NCBI GenBank assembly: GCA_965651255.1
Contig: CBFGRU010000006.1
Location: 1-31,571 of the forward strand
Direction of reading: 5' to 3'
DNA from: CBFGRU01 sp965651255
GTDB taxonomy: Bacteria > Planctomycetota > Phycisphaerae > Phycisphaerales > SM1A02
Length of the DNA stretch: 31,571 nt
Shown here one piece after another: positions 1-8,157 of this stretch. The translations under genes and the position numbers were made by a program. The stretch's first letter is position 1. Each line of letters begins with the position of its first letter. A model generated the notes under the pieces. That model was not told the origin of the DNA. It saw nothing but the letters and a program-made list of their open reading frames with translations, and did not search any database.

Positions 1-60
1 GGCGGCGGGGCGCCCACCCGTCCATGAGTGTCAGGGTGTCCCGTGTTCAACGCAGCGCGA

Positions 61-3009
61 CTACTCAACATCGCCGAGGCCGGCACGGGTGCCCGAGCGT
101 TCGAGCAATTCGACCAGTCGCGTGCGATGGGGCAGCGTTGAACCGCGAATCTCATCCAGCAAGGTGTCGGTTTCCCGTTCCTGCCGCAGGTACCGGAACG
201 AAAGATCGGCAATCGCTGCCATGGGCATTTCTTCCAGGAAGGCAAGACCCTCCCGGTACACAATCCGCGTGGCGAGTGAGGCAGCCATCATCCAGTTCAG
301 GTAGCTCTTCGGCAGGCGGCTCCACAACCGTTCACCGGCCAGTTCCACGAGAACGGGTGGCAGATGGTCGAGCACAAGCTGTCGAATGAGCGGCAGGTCC
401 TTCTCGGGCAGGTCGTTGATGGCCGCTTCGATCGCATCACTGGCGCGAATCACGATTCGGCTGAGACGAATGCTCGTCTCGGGCAAGGGCACCTGTGGGC
501 TGCGGCGATGTTCGCGGAAGAGAAGTTCCGCCTCACGCCGTGCCAGCAATCGAAGTTTCGTCAGGACTTCCTCGACAAAGCGGCTCTTGTTGGCAAGGAA
601 CTCTTCTTCGCTGACGAGCATACTCGCAATGATCTCGTAGCTTGAGCAGATGACGCCACACTTGTTTGCGGAAGAATCTTTCAGGATGACGACGCCGCAA
701 TCAGACAGCTCGCGCCGCGCCTCTGGCGTGAGGAAGAGGTTGGCGCCTTCGACGATGACCTTGCTGGTTGGCTCACCTTCGCGCGTAAGGTACTGACGCC
801 AGTTCCCGAGGTGAATTGTGCGCGGTCGTCCCCCCGCGGGAATGAACGCATCGGCAATCACACGATTGTGCATCGTGTTTCTACGGTGGAATCCATCGGG
901 TTCATCGACGCGAACAATGCGGCCGCGCGGACCGAGCTTGGCGCGATCGAACGAGCTGATCGGGAGCGAATGCCTCACCAGGCGCAGAAGCTCTTCGTGG
1001 TTGAGACCATCCGGGTCTTCGCCCGAGCCGCTGCCGTCGGCGATGCCCACGATCTTCGCGTTCTCACCGTACTCGCGGTGAAGAATCTTAATCTCGTTGC
1101 CGGCGACATCGCCGTCCGGTCCGCCGGTGATCTTGACCGTGAAGGGCTGACGGGTCGGATCGATGCCGATGTAGCGCAGCGCCACATCGAGAAACACGGT
1201 GACGCCTTCGCTTGTGACGCCGTACTGCTTGTGGTTGATCCCGGCACCGGGCTTGGAACTCATCATCGCGTTCGGCAGCGGATAGCCGCGCCGGCGCGCC
1301 CGTTCGACGATCCACTCGATCAGGTCGGGAGTGATGTTCTCATCCGGACCGAGATAAAGCAGCTCTTCCTTTCCGAACAGGTCCACGACGCGCTCGCGTG
1401 TCTTGGGGTCGGGGGTAATCAGATCGAGCAGGCCATCGGCAAACGCCTTGACGCAGCGCGGCACGCTCTCGCCCGGTTCGACCAGCACGACGGCCTTGGA
1501 CCCGCCTTCAGGAATGTCCTTGTTCTTCAATTGCTGCGCGAAGGCCAGACCGTATGCCTCGTCGTAAAGGCGTTCGGTTTCGCGCGCATGCTGTTCAAGC
1601 CCGAGCGGCCAGACTGCCCGCACACCTCCGCGCGCGATATCGCGAAACCGTACATGGAATGCGTTGAATGCGCGGCCGTGGACAAAGAACACGCCGTACG
1701 GCAACTCTTCACGTTCAGACCCGGTCAGAAACGCCGGATCGACCCGAATCGCGAGGCAATAGCGATCTTCGAGAAACAGATTCGTACGCAACGACGCCCG
1801 GACCGCTTCCAGCATGCGCGAAAGCAATGTTCGAGCATCCTCCAGATCGACCTCGGCCTCCATGTCGGCGATGATCTGCGCCGCGCGGCGTTCAAACTCC
1901 ACATCATCAAGCCGCGCATCGGGATCGAAACGTGCTTCAAACAACTCCGCGATCGCAGAACTCTGTGTGAGATGCCGCTCGACGAGACGGTAAATGCGGT
2001 CGCGCGCAAAGGCATAGGGGTTGATCTTCACGAGCACCTGGTGCGCGAGATTCGCGAGCGCGTAGATGATCTCAGCGACGACCAGTCGCAGGTCCGGCTG
2101 TCGCGCGCTGAGCGCCAGCACCATGTCGTCATACCACTTCACGCGCAGCAGTTGCTTACGAAGCTTCCACCAGAGTTCACCGTCTGGGTCAATCGCACCA
2201 CCGTCGGGTGCAGAAACGACGAACGAGAGCAGCGAGATCTGGCCGTGCGGGGGATCCTGAATCAGATCCAGATGGGCTCGATGCACATTCACCGGGGCGC
2301 GGCTGAGACGGTGCGCGATGCGCTCCAGCATGGTGCGCGTGCGGGAGTTACCGACGGCGACAACGATGCGGCTGAAACTGGGATCGCGCTCGGGCTCGAG
2401 CAGAACGGCCGTTCCATCCGTGCCGCTGACCCTTCGGAAGAGCTCGTAGTGGGCGCACATGCGAATCGGCGTGATCGTGAGTATGTAATCCGATGCGCAT
2501 TTGGTGAAGTGTTCGCGGATTTGCTCTTCCGACCAGGAGGGCAGATTCTGGCGTGCGAACGCAATCGTCTGATTGAGCTTCTCTGCCTGGGCGGGATCGT
2601 TCGGGTCGAAGCTCTGGCGTTCACCGAACTCGAACACATCGACCACGAGTTGCCCATCGCGCGCGGTGTGAATCTTTGCCGCGCGCAGGGGACGATCATT
2701 CGGCAGCTGGCGGACCACGTCGGCCAGAACGCCGGGATAATCCTGCGGGCGAACGTACGTCCACTGTGATTCATCTTCACTGCGTAAGGTCAGTGCCGGT
2801 GGCTGACCCGATGCCTTGGCGGCAATAATCGCTCGCAGGTGAGTCAGGCGCGTGGCATGATCGGTGTCCTGGAAGTACACCAGCGGCATTTGATCGACGA
2901 ACCACGGAACGACCTCTTCCGCGGTCTCGCGGAATCCGCTGAGGAGCTGGTCGATGAGAATCTGTGGTTCATCGGGCTTGATGACGGGGGCAGGGGGTGA
3001 CGATGGCAT
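61..3009 (-). CDS. gdh: NAD-dependent glutamate dehydrogenase, large (about 110 kDa) type
   Basis: Predicted to deaminate L-glutamate oxidatively to 2-oxoglutarate and ammonia with NAD. The 982-residue protein has a long N-terminal region (about 1-430) without the catalytic signature, then a Glu/Leu/Phe/Val dehydrogenase core. In that core I see KNKDIPEGGSKA at 495-506, whose last Lys (505) lies in the usual substrate-binding motif, then EGANLFLTPEARREL and DSSANKCG at 778-785, the family's late conserved block. Length is well above the 450-residue hexameric enzymes and below the 1600-residue L-GDH180 class, so it fits the 115-kDa group. The ATG at 3009 is the first in frame and stops are clean. 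No clear Shine-Dalgarno is visible. It is divergent from ribF with an 86-nt gap. Long antisense ORFs within it are shadows. Confidence 0.93.
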   Translation of the reverse strand: MPSSPPAPVIKPDEPQILIDQLLSGFRETAEEVVPWFVDQMPLVYFQDTDHATRLTHLRAIIAAKASGQPPALTLRSEDESQWTYVRPQDYPGVLADVVRQLPNDRPLRAAKIHTARDGQLVVDVFEFGERQSFDPNDPAQAEKLNQTIAFARQNLPSWSEEQIREHFTKCASDYILTITPIRMCAHYELFRRVSGTDGTAVLLEPERDPSFSRIVVAVGNSRTRTMLERIAHRLSRAPVNVHRAHLDLIQDPPHGQISLLSFVVSAPDGGAIDPDGELWWKLRKQLLRVKWYDDMVLALSARQPDLRLVVAEIIYALANLAHQVLVKINPYAFARDRIYRLVERHLTQSSAIAELFEARFDPDARLDDVEFERRAAQIIADMEAEVDLEDARTLLSRMLEAVRASLRTNLFLEDRYCLAIRVDPAFLTGSEREELPYGVFFVHGRAFNAFHVRFRDIARGGVRAVWPLGLEQHARETERLYDEAYGLAFAQQLKNKDIPEGGSKAVVLVEPGESVPRCVKAFADGLLDLITPDPKTRERVVDLFGKEELLYLGPDENITPDLIEWIVERARRRGYPLPNAMMSSKPGAGINHKQYGVTSEGVTVFLDVALRYIGIDPTRQPFTVKITGGPDGDVAGNEIKILHREYGENAKIVGIADGSGSGEDPDGLNHEELLRLVRHSLPISSFDRAKLGPRGRIVRVDEPDGFHRRNTMHNRVIADAFIPAGGRPRTIHLGNWRQYLTREGEPTSKVIVEGANLFLTPEARRELSDCGVVILKDSSANKCGVICSSYEIIASMLVSEEEFLANKSRFVEEVLTKLRLLARREAELLFREHRRSPQVPLPETSIRLSRIVIRASDAIEAAINDLPEKDLPLIRQLVLDHLPPVLVELAGERLWSRLPKSYLNWMMAASLATRIVYREGLAFLEEMPMAAIADLSFRYLRQERETDTLLDEIRGSTLPHRTRLVELLERSGTRAGLGDVE

Positions 3010-3095
3010 TCAGATTCATTAGCATCGACCACCCTGGCAATCAAGACGGACCGCATTCAGAGAGGCGGAATTGGGGCCAGTTCCCCGCGAGAGTG

Positions 3096-4016
3096 ATGAA
3101 CCACCAGACGGCAGTGACAATCGGGAACTTTGACGGTGTGCACCGTGGGCACAGCGCCCTCATCGCCGAGGCCCGCGCCCGGGTTGGTGGGGCCGGCCGT
3201 GTGGTGGCGATGGCCTTTGACCCTCATCCGCTGACCGTGTTGCGCCCGGCGTGGGCGCCGACTCGGCTGAGCACCTTCGCCCAGCGCGAACGGTGGCTCC
3301 GGGAATTGGGGGCCGATGAGGTCACACGCCTCAAGCCGGAACCGGCCCTGCTGGGCCTTTCTCCCGAGGAATTCCTCCGCCGAATGTGCGATCAGAATCA
3401 TCCATCTTTCATTGTGGAAGGCGCTGATTTCAACTTCGGTCGAGGAAGGGCGGGGTCGATCGAGACGCTTCGTGACCTGGGCCCGCGGTTCGGCTTTGAG
3501 CCCGTGATCGTGCCGGCGGTTGAAGTCGAGGTGACTGATCACTCCCTGGTGCGGGTCTCCAGTTCGTTGATCCGGTGGCTGCTCGAACGCGGGCGGGTCG
3601 TCGATGCAGCGCGATTGCTCGGGCGTGCGTATGAAATGATCGGGACGGTCGAACGAGGTCAGCAGCGGGGGCGGACGATCGGGTTTCCCACGATGAATCT
3701 GGATGTGTCTGACCGGCAGGTACCGGCGGACGGGGTGTACGCCGGTCGCGCGGTCCTGCCGACGGGCGCTGCGCATCTCGCGGCCATCAGTGTGGGCACG
3801 AACCCGACGTTCGCGGGAACGCAGCGCACCTGTGAAGCGTTTCTGCTTGACTATGATGGCTCGCTCGATGAATACGGCTGGACGCTTCGCCTGTCGTTCG
3901 GCGCCTGGCTGCGGGACCAGATGCAGTATCCCGGCATCGAGCCGCTGGTACAGCAGTTGCATCGTGATATCGACCGCGTACGCATGGCGTACGGTTCACT
4001 TCTGGAGACGGCATGA
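3096..4016 (+). CDS. ribF: Bifunctional riboflavin kinase / FAD synthetase
   Basis: Converts riboflavin to FMN and FMN to FAD in the cytoplasm. The N-terminal adenylyltransferase domain opens with IGNFDGVHRGH (residues 9-19), the nucleotidyltransferase HxGH-like motif. The C-terminal flavokinase domain shows RGRTIGFPTMN (191-201), the known ATP/flavin-binding signature. At 306 residues it matches the family's usual length. The frame stays open upstream to 2997, but family alignment favours the ATG at 3096 because conserved sequence begins eight residues later; upstream residues overlap the divergent glutamate dehydrogenase start. A GTG at 3093 is an alternative. The stop overlaps the next gene's ATG (ATGA), so the two are probably translationally coupled. 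Confidence 0.95.
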   Translation: MNHQTAVTIGNFDGVHRGHSALIAEARARVGGAGRVVAMAFDPHPLTVLRPAWAPTRLSTFAQRERWLRELGADEVTRLKPEPALLGLSPEEFLRRMCDQNHPSFIVEGADFNFGRGRAGSIETLRDLGPRFGFEPVIVPAVEVEVTDHSLVRVSSSLIRWLLERGRVVDAARLLGRAYEMIGTVERGQQRGRTIGFPTMNLDVSDRQVPADGVYAGRAVLPTGAAHLAAISVGTNPTFAGTQRTCEAFLLDYDGSLDEYGWTLRLSFGAWLRDQMQYPGIEPLVQQLHRDIDRVRMAYGSLLETA

Positions 4017-5080
4017 GCGAGTTTGTCTACGCAGAGAGCAACACAACCGTTGAAGAAGTCGCCAATCGACTGAAGTCGGCGCAGCGCGTGTTATGCCTGA
4101 CCCACCAGAAGCCCGATGGTGACGCGATCGGGTCGGTTCTGTCGATACTGCGCGCGGCGAGGCAGGGCGGTGCGCATGCCGAGTGCTGGCTCGCAGGTCC
4201 GTTCAGCGCCTCGCTGCGGTCGCTCATCGCACCGCATGAGAAATGGTCGCATGTTGCCTCTCCCGAGGCGATACCAGATGACGATTCGTTCGACCTGATT
4301 GTGCTTTGTGATACCGGCGCTCTCGCCCAGGTGTGGCCGTTTGCCGACTGGCTGCAGTCGCGCCGCGACCGAACGTTGATGATCGATCATCACCTGAACG
4401 GCGATGACCTGGGCGCGTGGCGACTGGTCAGGACCGATTGTGCTTCGACAACGCAATTGATCGCTGAGGTCATGGACGAATGGGGGGTCGCGATCACGGG
4501 CGAAGAGTTCAGTATCGGCGAAGCGCTCTTCACGGGACTTGCGACCGACACCGGCTGGTTTCGATTCAAAAGCGCCGATGCCGCCGCGTTCCAGTGCGCC
4601 GCAACGCTGCTTGCCTGTGGTGTTGACAAGAGCCGGCTGTACCGCACGTTGGAGGAGACGCATCGCCCCGCGCGGTTGCGACTGATGCAGCGCATGCTGA
4701 AATCACTCGAACTGATCGCCAACGACCGCGCGGCGGTCATGACGGTCACACCCACGGACTTTCGCGAACTCGGCATCACGCCGGATGAGCTGACCGGTCT
4801 GGTGAACATCCCCATGGAAGTGGCGACGGTCGAGTGCACGATGGTCATCAGCGGCGAGAGAGACGGCGAGACCAAGTTCAGTCTGCGCTCGAAGCCCCCG
4901 CGCCGAAGCGGCGCACCATTTGTTGATGTCAACAAATTCGCCGGGACGCTCGGCGGCGGCGGTCATGCGAACGCCGCGGGGCTGCGCCTCAGGAAATCGC
5001 TGGACGAGGCGAAACGCGACGTCGTCGCCGCACTGGAGGCGTTCATCGCCGGTGTCGGAGTGATGGGCGAGTCGCAGTAG
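4013..5080 (+). CDS. nrnA: DHH/DHHA1 phosphoesterase, NrnA-like oligoribonuclease / pAp phosphatase
   Basis: NrnA-type enzymes degrade 2-5 nt RNA fragments and dephosphorylate pAp. The 355-residue protein carries the expected Mn-binding motifs: DGDAIGS at 35-41, a CDTG motif near residue 100, DHH at 125-127, TDTGWFRF around 180, and the DHHA1 substrate-binding glycine motif GGGGHANAAG at 314-323. Its start overlaps the ribF stop by four bases, and ribF-nrnA adjacency is common in bacteria. The gene ends only 5 nt from the converging DUF1501 stop, with no terminator in between. Function as oligoribonuclease versus pAp phosphatase cannot be separated from sequence. Confidence 0.93.
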   Translation: MSEFVYAESNTTVEEVANRLKSAQRVLCLTHQKPDGDAIGSVLSILRAARQGGAHAECWLAGPFSASLRSLIAPHEKWSHVASPEAIPDDDSFDLIVLCDTGALAQVWPFADWLQSRRDRTLMIDHHLNGDDLGAWRLVRTDCASTTQLIAEVMDEWGVAITGEEFSIGEALFTGLATDTGWFRFKSADAAAFQCAATLLACGVDKSRLYRTLEETHRPARLRLMQRMLKSLELIANDRAAVMTVTPTDFRELGITPDELTGLVNIPMEVATVECTMVISGERDGETKFSLRSKPPRRSGAPFVDVNKFAGTLGGGGHANAAGLRLRKSLDEAKRDVVAALEAFIAGVGVMGESQ

Positions 5081-5085
5081 ATTCG

Positions 5086-6387
5086 TTACGCGGTCGCGAT
5101 GATGTTGGCCTTGCGGAACGAACCGCCGAGAATCTTTTCACTCGGCGATTTCATCCAGTCCTCCAGGATGCCCGCGTAAATCGACCGGAAATCGACATTG
5201 AACTTCAGGTCACCCTGATCGAGGTCGGTCAACGATGGATGCTGTCCGAGCAGGCCCGGTCGAACCATGTCGCCGACGAGGTACATCGGAGCCGCCGTTC
5301 CGTGATCGGTTCCGCCCGATGCATTCATGCGCACGCGCCGCCCGAACTCGGAGAACACCATGGTCAGCACTCGTCCGCTGCTGCCCTGGGCCTTGAGATC
5401 GCGGTAAAACGCATTGAGTGATGATGCAACCTGCGTCAGTAGATTGGCGTGCGCGTTCGCCTGGTTGGCATGGGTATCGAAGCCGGAAATGGTGACGTAG
5501 TAAACGCGGGTTGACATCTCTGCGCGAATCATCGCGCCAACCATCTGCAATTGTCGGGCGAGGCCGTTCGCCGGATACTGAACGAGCGGCGTTCGGGCGA
5601 CCGCAGCGCGAATTCGATCGCTGGCGACCTGCGCATCGAGCGAAGTGCGCATGAGGAACCCGAGCTGTGAATCAGTCTCGATGCCGTCGAGTTGCCCGCC
5701 GCGATTGATCTTCTCGTACGCATCGCCCATCGTGTGGTTCAACTCATCGCCCAGCCAGCGGAAGAGTTCAGCCGACTCGAACGAAATGGGCTTCTGAATA
5801 TCACCGTGCATCGCCAGGGGCGCAGTACGACCGATGGAGACAGCGCCTTCCGGCACCGGAGTGCCGTTGCAGGTGTTGTCGAAGTAGCGACCGATCCAGC
5901 CGTTCCCCTGCGCATGGGGATTCGCGGTGTGCCAGATGTCCATGGAAGTGAAATGCGATCGATTCGGGTTCGGATACCCAACACCCTGAACGATCGAGGC
6001 AACGCCTTCATCCATCAGTTCCTTGAACGGAGCCATCGAAGGATGCAGGCCGATCCCGGTGCGCTCATCCACCCCAAGGGCCGGCTGAATGTTGCCCTGC
6101 GGTCTTCCGTTCGGTGCCTGGATCGCGAGCCCCGGCCGAAGGTTGTAGTAGTTTGAATCGCCGAATGGAATGACGGTGTTCAGACCGTCGTTTCCGCCTC
6201 CGAGCTGTACGACCACGAGGATTCGGTCCTCCGCAACGCCCGGCCGGGAAGAGACCATCGACCCGAAGGGAAGCATCATGCCCATGGCGGACTGTTGGAT
6301 GAAGTACGGCACCGTCGCCGCTGCGGAGGCGAGCGTGAGGCCCTGCTTCAGAAAGAATCGTCGGGTGAATGCGTGTTGTTCGCTCAT
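5086..6387 (-). CDS. DUF1501 family protein with twin-arginine signal
   Basis: A 433-residue exported protein of the DUF1501 family, which has an alkaline-phosphatase/sulfatase-like fold and no established biochemical role. The N-terminus has a twin-arginine motif TRRFFLKQG (Arg 9-10) followed by a hydrophobic stretch, so export in folded form is likely. Typical features include VVVQLGGGNDGLNTVIP near the start of the mature protein, GFDTHANQ and FSEFGRRVRMNASGGTDHG, the last resembling metal-site motifs of the superfamily. The frame opens at a TTG (6396), but I chose the ATG at 6387 because AAGG lies about 10 nt upstream of it and abuts the TTG. It is 28 nt downstream of the DUF1800 gene, the usual planctomycete partner order. 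Confidence 0.92.
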   Translation of the reverse strand: MSEQHAFTRRFFLKQGLTLASAAATVPYFIQQSAMGMMLPFGSMVSSRPGVAEDRILVVVQLGGGNDGLNTVIPFGDSNYYNLRPGLAIQAPNGRPQGNIQPALGVDERTGIGLHPSMAPFKELMDEGVASIVQGVGYPNPNRSHFTSMDIWHTANPHAQGNGWIGRYFDNTCNGTPVPEGAVSIGRTAPLAMHGDIQKPISFESAELFRWLGDELNHTMGDAYEKINRGGQLDGIETDSQLGFLMRTSLDAQVASDRIRAAVARTPLVQYPANGLARQLQMVGAMIRAEMSTRVYYVTISGFDTHANQANAHANLLTQVASSLNAFYRDLKAQGSSGRVLTMVFSEFGRRVRMNASGGTDHGTAAPMYLVGDMVRPGLLGQHPSLTDLDQGDLKFNVDFRSIYAGILEDWMKSPSEKILGGSFRKANIIATA

Positions 6388-6415
6388 GGGGGTCAACCTT
6401 CGTGCAAGAAACGAA

Positions 6416-7912
6416 TCAGCAGAGCTGATACTCGGGCATCGCGGTAATCAGTGAGAGCAGGGCGATCATCATGTCGTTATCGATGCGTCCACCGTGCTGT
6501 TCGACAAACTGAACCAAAGCCGTGCGTCGATCCGGATGCGGCTCGGTCCCGAAGCAGAACCGAAGAAGATAGTGAACCGTTTCGCTCACCGGCAGTCGGC
6601 TGTCAGGCGACTTCAGCTCTTCCACCAGGTGCATGGCATTGTACGTGGTTGTATCCGCCTGCCAGTTGTAAGCGTTCGGCCGCTGACCCGTGAGCAGGTA
6701 GATGAGCATGTTGTGTCGGACGAACAGCGTCGAGGTATTGATCCACGCCCGTCCGCCATCCCAGCCCTTGACGGAGGGCGGTTGAAACAGGTTCTGCCCC
6801 ATCAGATCCGCGGCACTGACCAGCACGCTCATATCGCGGGTCGGTGTGTGCAGCGAGCGGATTGCCTGCACGATGAGTTGCAGGGGGCTCTTGACGAGGG
6901 ACGATGTGTTCTCCGCATCAAAGAAATGCCGCGAACGGAACAGCGTCTTCAGCACGGGTTTGAGTTCAAACTTTGATTTGCGGAACTCAGCCGCCAGCCG
7001 AAGGATGAACTCCTGCGTCGGCTTCTCCGGCGTTCCGGGCAGATCATTCACGAAGTACCGGTACAGCTTGTAGCAGATGAACTGGCTGCACTCATCCCGG
7101 CGGAAGATGACATCAAGGAAACCATCCCCGTCAAAGCGTCCGCTGGCGCCGAGAATGCGCTTCGCGCCGGGATCGTGCTGCTCGGGGATGAATCGAAACT
7201 CATCGTCGTAGAACGTGTAGCCGGTGAGCGCCCGCGCGCCTTCCTTGATATCGCGTTCGGTGTAGGCGTTCCCTTCACCGAGGGTGAAGAGTTCCATGAG
7301 TTCCCGCGCAAGGTTCTCATTCGGCGCCTGCCGGCGGTTCTGATTGTTGTTCAGATACGCAATCATCGCCGGATCGCGGATGATCCGGTGCGTCAGCTCT
7401 TTGAAATCTCCGACCGCGTAGGCGCGGAAGAGCTGATTCTGCTGAAACATGTGAAAACTGTCTTCTATCGCGCGGTACCCGGTCGCGAAATGGCCGTGCC
7501 AGAAGAGCGTGAGTTTCTCTTCAAGTGGGCGCGGTGACATGATCATCCGTCGCAGCCACCATTTCTGCAGTTCGGCGACCTGCCTTCGGTCAGCCACCTG
7601 TCGGCGCTGCCGTTCCGCCTGGATCTGTCCGAGTACTGCCTCGTTGTTGCTCTGCCGCGCTTCACGGGCCATGCGCACCTCATCCGGCGTGGGGGGGCGC
7701 ATGATGTTTCGGTCGAATTCATCCTCCGTGACCGACTCGAAGGAGATCCCCTCAAAATCAACGATGTAATCAACCGCGTCGTTCAACCCCATGTCCGCCA
7801 GCGCGCGGACCTGCATCGGCGTGCCCCCGAAACCGGCTCGGTTCAGGAGATGCTGCGCCTTCCAGTAATCAAACTCCTCACGCGGAAGGGGTCGAAGAGA
7901 ACTGTCGGCCAT
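6416..7912 (-). CDS. DUF1800 family protein
   Basis: A 498-residue protein of the DUF1800 family. It begins with HLLNRAGFGGTP (residues 21-32), the typical family start, followed by FTLGEGNAYTERDIKEGARA and SVKGWDGGRAWINT, which are conserved landmarks. No convincing signal peptide is visible. The start ATG at 7912 has a strong Shine-Dalgarno, TGAGGAG, 7 nt upstream. It is the first gene of a two-gene operon with the DUF1501 protein. In planctomycetes and other bacteria these two families occur together in many paralogous copies. Their joint role is not known; linkage to the cell surface is inference from the partner's Tat signal. Confidence 0.92.
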   Translation of the reverse strand: MADSSLRPLPREEFDYWKAQHLLNRAGFGGTPMQVRALADMGLNDAVDYIVDFEGISFESVTEDEFDRNIMRPPTPDEVRMAREARQSNNEAVLGQIQAERQRRQVADRRQVAELQKWWLRRMIMSPRPLEEKLTLFWHGHFATGYRAIEDSFHMFQQNQLFRAYAVGDFKELTHRIIRDPAMIAYLNNNQNRRQAPNENLARELMELFTLGEGNAYTERDIKEGARALTGYTFYDDEFRFIPEQHDPGAKRILGASGRFDGDGFLDVIFRRDECSQFICYKLYRYFVNDLPGTPEKPTQEFILRLAAEFRKSKFELKPVLKTLFRSRHFFDAENTSSLVKSPLQLIVQAIRSLHTPTRDMSVLVSAADLMGQNLFQPPSVKGWDGGRAWINTSTLFVRHNMLIYLLTGQRPNAYNWQADTTTYNAMHLVEELKSPDSRLPVSETVHYLLRFCFGTEPHPDRRTALVQFVEQHGGRIDNDMMIALLSLITAMPEYQLC

Positions 7913-8157
7913 CGCTTACTCCTCAAGACGAACCACACCACGATCACTCCGAATCGGTCACCAAGTCTCAACGACGCTGAACGCATCGCTATTGCGGCCG
8001 CATACAAGGCCGGGGACATGGCTCGACGGACGGAGGGATCCATCTGCTTGATTCACTGTATCGGCTGTTCCGTCCGCTTTGAAGGGAAATCGCCTCGGGG
8101 TAAGGTCGTTTTCGCTTGCCTGGTTTACCCGATTCCGACCACGCACCGGCCGGCCGA

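Noticed and set aside
1..60. Left edge of the window
   Set aside because: Only 60 nt lie before the glutamate dehydrogenase stop. No motif, terminator or partial gene can be supported.
811..2769. 652-codon open frame on the plus strand
   Set aside because: It is antisense to the glutamate dehydrogenase gene, which has clear catalytic motifs over the same span. The translation has no recognisable domain; long antisense frames are expected in GC-rich coding DNA.
3057..3962. 301-codon minus-strand frame opposite ribF
   Set aside because: Shadow of ribF, which has both enzyme domains intact on the plus strand.
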